Of a stretch of DNA of 64,000 bases, positions 21,529-32,600 are shown in pieces. The notes beneath the pieces were generated by a model. That model worked only from the letters and a program-made list of their open reading frames with translations, searched no databases and was not told the origin of the DNA. Source of the DNA: Bolinopsis microptera (Eukaryota > Ctenophora > Tentaculata > Lobata > Bolinopsidae). The position numbers were made by a program, and so were the translations under genes. The stretch lies in NCBI RefSeq assembly GCF_026151205.1, contig NC_087080.1, positions 16,591,337 to 16,655,336 of the forward strand, in the 5' to 3' direction. The first letter of the stretch is position 1; each line of letters begins with the position of its first letter.

Positions 21529-24500
21529 ATGTCATCTTATGGAGCTGTGGCTTTCCAATATAGAGGTCATATCCCTGTGGCATTGAGAACAACATATGTA
21601 TTAGATAACTCAATGCTATCATCCTCTATTCATTCCAAACCTACAACTTCGCAAGGAACTCTAAATCAAGTTAACACTGCTACAGAAGTTGAAGTTGGAA
21701 AGGACCCTCTGTCTGACCCTCAGGTTCAAATTGACTCCTTTCTGACTGATTACAGCTTCTGTAATGTAGAGTTGAAAGACTGCTCTAGCCCAAAGCCTGG
21801 AACAGCGTGAGTATATTATATCAATTTCAATTGGCCAGCAACTGCTTGAAAACAAGGAGTTTCTCTGGTACTAAATTTAGCTCACAATGGAGTTGAAGAC
21901 TCTATTTGAAGCAGGATTGTAGAAATAGAATATATTATGCTGCTATTATTGTCAAGTGTAATTTTAGAATTTTAATGAAGGATTAGATTTTTTTACTAAC
22001 ATTGGGAATGAGGGAAAGTTGAAATCAAATCAAAAGATTGCATTAAGTGCAGGATTGCATCCATTGGGCAGGCTAGTAAATATCAAGTTATGACCATGAT
22101 GTTAATTGGACCTATTATTATTCACTTATTGATGATTTTTAAATGCTATCCAATTGAAATATTGCACTGTGATGAAAATATGCAGTTCAATAAAAGGCAT
22201 GCAAACAGCTGTTTGTATTTTAATCTAATCGTATTAGCATTTTGTTCAATTGGGGTTTTAGCTTATACTTACCTTTTCTTCAGGTCACCACTTGGGGATA
22301 CTTCTGGTTACTACATTCCTAGCGATTACCCTAAACACTTGGGGCTTGATACAGAGTTTCAAATAACTGGAAGCAAGGAACCTTACGTAATGGCCGAATT
22401 TAGTAATAAAGATGACCTTAATTATTTGGGCAAGCTAAACGAGGTTAGATCAGCAATAGTACAGTACAATAGTATTAATTTTGATTTAAAGCTATGAACA
22501 ATAATTTGATGTCAATCACTCTTTATCATTGATGATAATTTAAGTTATTGATTATATTAATGATAATTTAATTTGGGTGTTTCAGGTGCCTCCAAAAGGT
22601 TCACTGAATTTATCTGCTATTGATGAGTCTCCCGGGGGCAGAATGGAGCACTCGTTAAGAAGCATTCCAGCTTTATACCCTCAGCTTTCTCTTGATACCA
22701 CTTCCAGTGAGAGGTCAGAGCTCCTTTTGTTCAATACATAATATTTTTATGCTTGTTACGTATAAAACACTTTGATTCGGACAGTTCTTCCAAAAAAAAT
22801 CGGATAACTTACTTGTAAGATTAGAAAATGCAGCATGATATATTCTTCATTTAATTCCTGAATCTAAGTCTAAACATTTATAATCATTTGAAATTATTTT
22901 CCAGTCATTTGTCGTCTGAAGACACTACCTCTGTTACCAAACCATCCATTCCTACCTCTGTGCCTACTGTTGGAAAAAAATTTAAACCTAGAGCAAACCC
23001 TTTCAACGACGAACAAACACATCTGAAAAGAAATGCCAGCAGTGTTGCTTACTGTGAAATAGTGAAGCCAGTTGGCCAATTACAACCCAGTCCCAAGCCA
23101 CACCAACCAACGAAAATGCTGGATAATTTTGTAGAGAGTGAAAGTGTAGCCTCGTCCTCCAGCAGCTATGAGGATCCACCTTACAAATACGATATACCCT
23201 CATATCATCCTAAACTGGTAAGAAAAACGTGTATCAGGTTCCTAAATAATAGTCATTTTACTCTTTGTTATTTTTAGTAGAGATTACCAAAAAGTTAGTT
23301 GTATTGGATTGACCATGTACTCTTCTGAAGAAAGGGGTCAAGAGCCAAGGACAGACTAGTGACCAGATTGATGAAGTGATGACTCATTTGAAGGGAACCA
23401 TAAATAATGCAGTGCAATGTAAGTATTCTCATTTGAAGGGGACCATAAATAATTTAGTACAATGTAAGTATTCGAATTGGCTGCCAACGCGAACGTAGTT
23501 CAATTAAAATAGCAACATAGATCCTATTATATAGAATAATTATTAACTCCACGCCTTAACCTCCTAGATATTGCCAGCTTGCCGGGTAACAACTTCGAAA
23601 CTGCCAGCTCTATCTGCTTCCTGGGGAAGTTGTACATAGGAAAACACCACGAAGATGATCGTAAGCTTGAGAGTGATAGTGTTGAGGACGCGCACGGATC
23701 ATTCCACGAGTTTCTGAAAGATTTCCAGTCTCGTGTCTGGGTGACGTACCGTAGAGGGTTCGCTTGTCTTCAGGGAACTAATCTCAAGTCGGATACAGGG
23801 TGGGGCTGCATGCTCCGGACAGGGCAGATGATGTTAGCTACTGCTCTTCAGATACACTGTTTTGGGAGAGGTGACTTTATCCTGCTTCTACTATTCGTGT
23901 TGCACATTATTTATATATTGTATTAATTAGTTATTCCATTTGCATTTTGTTTGTGAGTTGATACTGATAAACCTGCTGTTTTGATTCATTTTATTATTTC
24001 AGAATATCGCAGAAACACTTCTGGAAGTCAGTATCGGTTTAAAGAGTTAGTAAGACATTTTGGGGATTCTTTTGATCATCCTTTTTCGTTACAACATCTT
24101 CTGAAGATAGGTAAAGAACATCTCAATAAGTCTTACGGAGAGTGGTATGGACCGTCAACTGTAGCTTACGTTCTGAGGTGAGCTAGTGTGGGGGGGGGGG
24201 GGGGGGCAGTGTGCATTTGTAGCTTACGTGAGCTAGTGTGGGGGGGGGGGGGGGGGCAGTGCGCATTTGTAGCTTACGTTCTGAGGTGAGACAGTGTGCA
24301 CTTGTAGCTTACGTTCTGAGGTGAGCCAGTGTGCATTTGTAGCTTACGTTCTGAGGTGAGACAGTGTGCACTTGTAGCTTACGTTCTGAGGTGAGACAGT
24401 GTGCATTTGTAGCTTACGTTCTGAGGTGAGACAGTGTGCACTTGTAGCTTACGTTCTGAGGTGAGACAGTGTGCATTTGTTGTAACTTCTGTAATACTGT

Positions 24501-26169
24501 ACAGGATCGCTGACATGCGAATTCAATAACTTTCCTACTATTATCTGAAACTTGCAGGGTTTGTGTGGACTACGCTAAAGAGAAGGGAATGCCTGGTTCA
24601 ATAGTTAACATTACAGATTTCAATGTGTTTACTGCAACAGATTGCATGGGTAAGATTTCTTGGTATTGACTAATTACTTTCAATTCCTTTTACTTTGAAC
24701 AATAATTAGATAATTGATAGATTACAGTATAATAGAAAGTATTGAATATCGATCACAATGAATTGTGTTAATACAATAAATTTGCAGTTTTCAAGGGAGA
24801 TATAGTTAAAACTAATATTTGCAGTTTTCAAGGGAGATATTGTTAAAACTGCCACCCTGAATGGAACCCGCACCTGGACTAAGACTCTAGTGCTGATTTC
24901 AGTGAGAATGGGAGCAGACGAACTTAACCTGTCATACAGACAGTCAATACAGGTGTGTACTGTGTGTACTGTGTGTACTGTGTGTACTGTGTGTACTGTG
25001 TGTACTGTGTGTACTGTGTGTACTGTGTGTACTGTGTGTACTGTGTGTACTGTGTGTACTGTGTGTACTGTGTGTACTGTGTGTACTGTGTGTACTTTGT
25101 GTACTGTGTGTACTTTGTGTACTGTGTGTACTTTGTGTACTTTGTGTAGTGTGTACTGTGTATACTGTGTGTACTGTGTGTACTGTGTGTACTGTGTGTT
25201 CTGTGTGTTCTGTGTGTAGTGTATGTAATGTATGTAGTGTGTGTAGTGTATACGTAGTGTGTGTACTCTTCCTCGCAATCTAGAGGAAAACTTCAAATTT
25301 GCACTATGCCCCATTAACATCTATAGTCTATACTGTAACATCTATAACACCTACCTAATATCCAGGAGTTTCTGATGAGTCCGATGTGTGTTGGTATTAT
25401 GGGAGGGAGGAAGAGACATTCTCTCTACTTCACTGGTTTCCAAGGCAACAAGCTAATACACTACGATCCTCACACTTGTCAGAATGCTCTCAAAATAAAT
25501 AGAGATTTCAGTGCCGAGGTTTGTACTCACTACTACTGGAGTAAATATAATGTAGAGTAATGCAATGTAAATATGTCATTCAAATAAGAGGTTCATTGAA
25601 TTTAGGAAGATAAAATCAGGAAAACAGACACCATCTAATCCCAGGCTTATTTCCTTCAGACGTACGTTTGTATGAAGCCACGAAAGATGTCATTTTCAAA
25701 GATGGACCCTTCTTGTACGTTTGGGTTTTACTTGAAGTCTGCAGATGATTTGTTGGAGCTGACACGACTGTCTGAGTCTATGGGGTCTAACAAGATATTT
25801 GATCTATTAGATGGTACCAAGGAAGATTACCTGCTACTAGTACACGATCCTTCTGTAAAGGTAAGTGTGACGTCACACCACGTGACATAACGTCACACCA
25901 CGTGACATGACGTCACACCACGTGACATAACGTCACACCACGTTACATGACGTCACTAGTACACGACCCTTCTGTAAAGGTAATAGTGCTTTATATTTAT
26001 TAGTATTCGCAAATGATTTATTGCTCTTATTATTACTGGAACAGGTACGATAAATATCATTTTATTGCAGGCATTTGACCACAACGAGAGCATGTTTGAT
26101 GAAGGAGCAGAGTACGCACTAGCTGAGATAGCCAGCCTGGAAGGAAGTGATTTTGAGTATCTCGAGTAG
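21529..26169 (+). CDS. ATG4D: ATG4C/D-like autophagy cysteine protease, at least 11 exons
   Basis: Exons: 21529-21806, 22284-22443, 22586-22713, 22905-23217, about 23578-23870, 24003-24177, 24558-24649, 24825-24952, 25366-25518, 25660-25860 and 26071-26169. ATG4 cleaves and delipidates ATG8/LC3. The catalytic Cys lies in SDTGWGCMLRTGQMM, the Asp/His pair in HYDPHT. The block PRKMSFSKMDPSCTFGFY matches the ATG4C/D branch. The tail DFEYLE resembles a LIR motif. The first four exons encode about 290 Ser/Pro-rich, probably disordered residues, longer than usual for the family. The join from exon 4 to exon 5 is unresolved: the phases do not match with the best sites, so a missed exon, a weak donor or a base error is likely. 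An acceptor-like AATATTTAG lies 18 nt before the ATG. Confidence 0.8.
24161..24485 (+). repeat. 36-bp repeat containing ATG4 exon end and donor
   Basis: About eight copies of GTAGCTTACGTTCTGAG plus GTGAGACAGTGTGCATTT. The first 17 bases are the end of the ATG4 exon finishing at 24177, and the next bases are its donor and intron start. Two poly(dG) runs of 17 nt interrupt the first copies. Confidence 0.88.
24783..24860 (+). repeat. Tandem duplication of a 3' splice junction in ATG4
   Basis: TTTGCAGTTTTCAAGGGAGA occurs at 24781-24800 and again at about 24819-24838. Each copy contains the acceptor and the first bases of the exon. Only the second leads into the full exon (24825-24952). Confidence 0.8.
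24953..25215 (+). repeat. GTGTACTG 8-bp array starting at a donor site
   Basis: Directly after the ATG4 exon end (CAG at 24950-24952), the donor GTGTGTACTG is the first unit of more than 20 copies of GTGTACTG, degrading to the right (GTGTTCTG, GTGTAGTG). Confidence 0.85.
25861..25985 (+). repeat. CRE/E-box-like array flanked by duplicated exon end and donor
   Basis: After the ATG4 exon end and donor (25860/25861) come five copies of a unit with TGACGTCAC and CACGTG palindromes. A second copy of the exon end follows (ACTAGTACACGACCCTTCTG, then TAAAG, about 25955-25979) with its own GTAATA donor-like sequence. Confidence 0.8.
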
Positions 26170-27269
26170 CTAGCACAAGAACAATGTCATTCGTTTGATT
26201 ATTGTTTTGATATAGCTGTGATCCTATAATATTGGTGTGTTTGTTGTTGTTGTGGATGCTAATTTGAAAGATTTCGCAGATTTTGATTGAGAATATGGAA
26301 GGTGAGAACGACAGATTTTGCCACCAAATTCGTTAGAACCTGTGTATTATTAACATCAGATCGTTCATTGTATAGTGTTTTGTATGAAAATTAAAGCGAG
26401 AATTGGGGTGTTTTTATGATGGTACTAATAGAGTATTAGTGCAGCAAGCGGGGCTATTTGTTGGATATTGATTTGTTTATGTTCACTAACAAGGTTAATT
26501 ACAGCTTCGTGTTGCAGAGTCCTCGTTTCGCTGTTTTTACTTGTTGTAAGTATGCTTCAATTACTGTGTGAGACAGAGTCTTCGTACTTTTGAATGTGAT
26601 ATTTTTGATTTTCGAAGGTGTTAATTTGAAATTGATAAAGCCGCGCAAACTAATTTTGTTAAATATTAACCAATTTCTCATTGCTATGTGAGCTTGATAG
26701 CATTCCTGTTGAATCAGAGAATGTTTGTTTGTGTGCAATTAATAAATTTCAAATTTTGGTATGTGGCTAGTACGTTAGATTCTGAAAACTGTTTTGTCAA
26801 AAAGGCAATATTAATTTGTAATGGAATTCGCAGTCAAGGAATTTTTTATCTGACAGAGGTTTTGTTTTTGCATAGCTCTTGATTTTTTGGTGGTTTTCAG
26901 CCGTTTTGATGAATGAGAGATTAAGCAGTACCAACATAGGAGATTATAATTTTGTTTTGATTAATACAGTTCAGTTTATCAATGTATAAATTCTGCAAAT
27001 TTGTGAGACAGAAACAATGTGTTTTACTATATTTTAAGTCTTCCAATTGTCTCAAAAAGTAGTCAACATGGGACTACCCCCATTATTGGAGGTGGCCGGG
27101 GGGGGGGGGGGGGGGGGGGGGGGGGAGGGGGGGTGCAACCCCAAACATTGTGTTCGTCAAACTTGTTAATAAGTTAATAGGTATTATCTCTTTTCTTATT
27201 ATATGTACTATGTTAAATGACATATGACTGTTTACAAATCATAATATTTAATACATTTTGTTCTACCAG
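26170..27269. other. Intergenic region between ATG4 and the HAD phosphatase
   Basis: AT-rich, holding the ATG4 3' flank (AATTAAAGC-type signal near 26390) and a poly(dG) run at 27099-27131. Short frames on both strands look random. Confidence 0.45.
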
Positions 27270-27270
27270 C

Positions 27271-28543
27271 ATGTCTAGTCGACGGAAATTGTTGGATCTT
27301 TTTGAGACTTTTTTAATTGACTGTGACGGAGTCTTATGGCGGGGGGATAAAGCTATAGAAGGTTAGTGATATTTTATCGTAGTAATTCATGAGTCATGAC
27401 TAGGGGCTTCGATATTTTGGTGGTTCAGACTTGTAGTATTGTGCAGGGGGGGGGGGGGGGGGGGGGGGGGTCGTTAATCCATAACGGTGTAAAAGTCTAT
27501 GCAAACTCAGCCGAATTATCGGGATATCTGTGATTGAGGGTTAAATGTATTTGTACTACACTATGACGGGGGAGGGGGGGGGGGGGGCTATGACTAATTA
27601 GGTTATGTGAAACCCTTCTCCAAAAACTTCTTCATATTGGTCTTGTGCAATGTGCATATAAAGCATTTATTAAGTAACTAAATTTCACCCCTTCTCCCGA
27701 ACATGGTTTAATATAACTTTTAATATAACTTGAAATGTATTTCCAGGTGCATCCAGAGCGGTACAAGTGCTACAAGCTCATAATAAACAGGTCATCTTTG
27801 TTTCTAACAACTGTACTAAAACGGTAGATATGTTTCAACATAAGTTCAAGACAATCTTGAATATTGATAACATCCCCTCAGAAAACATTTTCATGCCAGC
27901 AGTTTCGACTGCTATTTACCTCAAAAACAAAATGAATATAAACACAGAGAAAGTTTTTCTAATTGCACAAGATGCATTCAAGACGACTCTGGAAGAACAT
28001 GGTATACCTTCTTTCGGCTTGGGACCTGTAGGAATCAAACAAGTGCATGAATGGGGGGATTTTGAAGTTGACAAATCTGTAAAGTATGTTATTGTTACTT
28101 ACGATCCTTACTATTGTCACACCAAGCTAACTGAAGCATATTTGTACATAAAAGAAAACAAGGCCGAGTTCATTGCTCCTGATTGTGACAATTTCTTTGC
28201 TGTGTCCTCTACAAGAAAAGTTCCTGGATCACTTTCCATGCAAGCTGGCTTGTCCGCTGTTCTTGAAGAGAAGCCCAGAATAATGGGGAAACCTGACCCA
28301 TTATTTTTTGAACTGATTCAGAAAGAACACGGAGAGATGAATCTTTCTAAGACGATTATGATAGGAGATAACTATAACACAGATATTAAATTTGGGTTCA
28401 ATTGTGGAATCAGTACAGCACTGGTACTGACTGGTAATACAAAGCCCGAGGATATTGCAAGTTTTGGGGGAAAACAACCTGACTTTGTGTTGGGGGGATT
28501 GGGCGACATAAATGACGATTTAGAGAATAAATTTCATGTTTAG
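27271..28543 (+). CDS. PGP: Phosphoglycolate phosphatase / chronophin-type HAD phosphatase, two exons
   Basis: Exons 27271-27361 and 27747-28543 (phase 1) give about 295 aa. HAD-superfamily class II-capped phosphatases of this type hydrolyse 2-phosphoglycolate and related metabolites (PGP) or pyridoxal phosphate and phosphocofilin (PDXP). Motif I is FLIDCDGVLW with the nucleophile Asp, motif II IFVSNNCTKT, motif III the Lys in GKPDPLFF, and motif IV IGDNYNTDI. All are intact. The cap region (DPYYCHTKLTEAYLYI) matches the PGP/PDXP group; which of the two cannot be decided by eye. The ATG follows an acceptor (TTCTACCAG) by one base, as expected if a leader is spliced on. Its intron holds poly(dG) runs at 27447-27470 and about 27565-27588. 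Confidence 0.88.
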
Positions 28544-28734
28544 CTAGATTTTTAGCACCTTTATGTTTGAGATATGTAAATTGTTTCAAGTTTTTAGTAG
28601 ATTTGGTCGTAAGTTTTTGAATTTATTATTGTAACAGTTAGTTCTTCTTTTTATCCGATTTTTACAGAGTAAATATTTTAGGAGTGAACTTTTGCAAATA
28701 ATAAAATATAAAACGTTTCTGATTTTTTAACCAC

Positions 28735-28815
28735 CAGCATGTCAAGTGGACGAAAATTGTTGGAACGTTTTGAGATGTTTTGAATTGACTGTGACGGAGT
28801 CTTATGGCAGTGCAC
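28735..28815 (+). pseudogene. Broken partial copy of PGP exon 1 with its acceptor
   Basis: It repeats the acceptor and start of the upstream gene: ACCACCAGC, ATG, then CGAAAATTGTTGG and TTGACTGTGACGGAGTC (compare 27261-27345). A TGA replaces the ACTTTTTTA segment, and homology ends at CTTATGGC. It appears to be a 5' fragment left by a local tandem duplication. Confidence 0.8.
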
Positions 28816-28894
28816 TCGAAATCTGTTTAGTAAAATGTATCGTTTGTATGTAAACGTCTTATGATAGAAAAAAACATTATTATTATATATAAAA

Positions 28895-29312
28895 CATAAT
28901 GCTGCTAGATTTATCTTTGGTCTTTACGGAAAAAAGATACGTGAACCTATCATGCCTTACCTCAAAAAGCTCCACTTTCTGCCTGTTCGGTTCAGAATTA
29001 AGTTCAAAATATCACTTCTGGTCTTCAAGTGTCTTAATAACATAGCCCCTCAGTACTTACAAGGACACGTCAATCTAAGGGAAGTACGAAGACAAAGTTC
29101 CAGACTAGATGATGACTTTTATTTGTTGAAAGTTCCTCCTGCTCCTCATTTCAGACGAACAGATGCTGCATTTATGTTTTGTGGACCAAAAATTTGGAAT
29201 GAACTACCCTACTCAGTGAGATCATTATCATCTGTAGAATGTTTTAAAAATGCCCTAAAGACGTTTTATTTCCAACTAGCTTTTGATAATATTTCTAATA
29301 TTTGTCCATAAT
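28895..29312 (+). mobile_element. LINE C-terminal fragment
   Basis: The encoded protein fragment has LKKLHFLPVRFRIKFKISLL, then VFKCLNNIAPQYL and MFCGPKIWNELPYSVR. This is the standard C-terminal region of CR1/L2-like reverse transcriptases, and it starts with NAARFIFGLYGKKI upstream of the first ATG. The catalytic RT domain is absent. It sits between the PGP exon-1 copy and MTR4. Confidence 0.8.
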
Positions 29313-29644
29313 GTCTGAACTGATATGAAAGTGCATAATTTTAGTAACTTCATACAAATATTTGTTCATAAATTCTGAACTGTTTAAAAAGTCCATAATC
29401 TTGCTATTTCAACACTAAGTCTCGCTTGAATGACTTTAATGTACATCTTTGTTGGGTATATTTTAATGCCGAAGCGTGTAATAAATGTTAGAATTTATTT
29501 ATTTATGTATTTATCTTTATAGATCCAAATGTTTCAGTGCTGCAGCTGTAGCGAATAAAATTATTTTCTGCAATTATAAGTTGTCTATAAATGACGTCAG
29601 AATTGAGTTGATTATTCGTTAATTCGCTAATTGTCTAGAATAAT

Positions 29645-32600
29645 ATGGATGGGTTTGGATCAGAGGATTTGTTCAATGTACTAGATGATAAGCCCAGCGA
29701 CAAAAAGAGACCCACTACTGAGTCACAAAGTCCTGCAGAGAAAAAATTATTAACACCAGAAGTTTTAGGTTTGTTAACTTTTTAAATCACTAGTTAATTT
29801 TAAATCAAATGTATCACTCTTCTGTCTTCAATTTACACTGATCAATAGAACTTTACAGCAGGAATTAACCTTCTTATCTTACAGTATAGTACATAGTACT
29901 ACATTGTATTTACTATTTACTATCTATTTACAGGTATCACCCAGTCCTCAGAACAGACTAACGAGAATGAGGACACCAATAATAAGAACGATGCAGCCGG
30001 TCTGAAACGTTCTATTGATGAAGTAGAGGTATACCCCTCCCCGGCCCTGATATTATCAACTGTACCTCGTTCATAAGTGTGACGTCACAACACGTGCCGT
30101 GACGTCACAACACGTGCCGTGACGTCACACCACGTGCCGTAACGTCACACCACGTGCCGTGACGTCACACCACGTGCCGTGACGTCACACCACGTGATGT
30201 GACGTCACGGCACGTGGTGTGACGTCACACCACGTGGTATACCCCTCCCCGGCCCCTGATATTATCAACTGTACCTTGTTCATAAGAATTCATGTCAAAC
30301 ATTTTGTAACACTATTACTACTGCTCAGACAACTGATAGACTAATTGTATCACACACGACAGTTTTATTATATATTTTCATGGTTTTGTCCCAGCACCAG
30401 ATTATCCATTAATCAAATAACTTTACCAGGAGGAAGAAGGAGAATTAGAAGAAGGTCCCTCTACCAGCACCCTTCCTCAACCCTCCTCCTCAGCTCTCAT
30501 CACCTCTGAGGACAGTATGTCAGAACAAGCTAAGAAGATGAAAGTAGACGACGAGTTGGAAAAGAAGACAGTATTTGATGTGTCACTAGTTACAACTAGA
30601 CCAGTAATGGAGTCGGAGAGTTGCCTTCACGAGGCTGTTATACCTGTGGACTACGAGTGGACTGATCTCAAACCTCTCACTACCAAACCTGCTAAAGAAT
30701 ATCCTTTTATTTTAGATCCTTTCCAGCAGGAAGCTCTAAAATGTATTCAGAATGATAGGTTAGTTTAGTTGCGCTAAACAATACACCATATTATTAACCA
30801 ACTATCTGCTATTTATATTGTCTGATAGTAACACTGTTCCCTGTCTGTATTGTCCTGTATAGGGGGGGGGGGGGGGGTAACTATATCTAACTATATCTAG
30901 GGGGGGGGGGAGGGGTGTCACGTCCGTATATCTAATAAAGTTCTCCCTCGTAACTATATCTAATAAAGTTCTCCCTCGTAACTATATCTAATAAAGTTCT
31001 CCCTCGTAACTATATCTAATAAAGTTCTCCCTCGTAACTATGTCTAATAAAGTTCTCCCTCGTAACTATATCTAATAAAGTTCTCCCTCGTAACTATATT
31101 TAATAAAGTACTCCCTCGTAACTATATCTAATAAAGTTCTCCCTCGTAACTATATCTAATAAAGTTCTCCCTCGTAACTATGTCTAATAAAGTTCTCCCT
31201 CGTAACTATATCTAATAATTATATACCCAGGTCAGTATTAGTGTCTGCTCACACATCAGCAGGAAAGACAGTAGTAGCTGAGTACGCTATAGCTCAATCT
31301 CTATTAAACAAACAGCGTGTTATTTACACTACCCCTATTAAGGTTAGTGTGTACGGTTCCTAGTAATACATATATCAGTTTAATCAGTTTACTTTTTCAG
31401 TTTACAATATTCATCAATGATTTACTTACTTTGGGCGATCCTCGATCGAAATGAAAGCATCGACGGTAACATATTATCTACAGATAATGTTACTTATGTT
31501 ACTATTGCTACTACTAATGTTACTTATGTTACTAGTATAGTACTAGTAGTATGTTACTACTACTACAACTACTCTAACCAGTTATAATTATATAAACGTA
31601 TCCCGCAGGCGTTAAGTAACCAGAAGTTTCGTGAAATGACGGAGCAGTTTGGAGATGTAGGCTTAATGACGGGTGATGTTACAATAGCGCCCACAGCCTC
31701 CTGTCTCATCATGACTACAGAGATACTGAGGTCCATGTTGTACCGGGGTAGTGAGGTATTGAGGGAGGTTGGCTGGGTTATATTTGACGAGATACACTAC
31801 ATGAGAGATAAGGAGAGAGGTGTGGTATGGGAGGAGAGTATCATACTCCTGCCTGATACTGTGCACTTTGTCTTCCTGTCAGCGACTATACCTAACGCTA
31901 AACAATATGCTGAGTGGGTATGTGCTTATATTATTATTTGTTTATTGTTATATCTTATCTTGTTGTTTGTTTATTTATTGTTCTTCTTCTTTTTGACTTA
32001 TCTAACAAAATGTGATGGAATTATGTGTGCTTTATGATGTACCATTCGGCCGCTGACATGCTTACATTCCTTGTGCTGAACGTGATGCAGTTTGTACGTG
32101 ATTAGGAAAGTTGCTGCTTATCATTATCTAAATAAGTATATTAAAATACCCCCTTGTTCAAATAACGTTCATCTGAATACAAAAGTAAAACAGTAATGAT
32201 GTTGAATGAAGGTGTAAACTTGGTGAACTCAATACTCTAAACTCCTGAGCATGCTCCGTGCAAAGTATCACATTACACACCAAACAAGGATAAAATATCA
32301 GCCTATCAAAATAGCCGAAACTCAACATTGGCAGAATTAACCAAGCTAAGTAATTTGATATTAGAACAAGCAGGCTTCAGCTGCGTATTTATTATTCAGC
32401 AGAACTGTTTTAGTTCACCATTTCTCACCATTAAACCCGGAACAAGTCGAAACTACCAGAACCCTAATCCCACAACCCTCACCAGCAATGCTAACCATTA
32501 CTCTGGCTTATACCTTGTATTTCACTACATTGCTAACCATTACTCTGGCTTATACCTTGTATTTCAGGTATGCCAGCTACACAGTTCACCGTGTCACGTG

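Noticed and set aside
22090-22497. 135-codon frame with hydrophobic start in the ATG4 region
   Set aside because: The left part is intron read-through. Only 22284-22443 fits as an exon, joined in phase to its neighbours.
24706-25320. Val/His/Thr-repeat and Cys/Val-repeat frames on both strands
   Set aside because: They are products of the GTGTACTG microsatellite inside an ATG4 intron.
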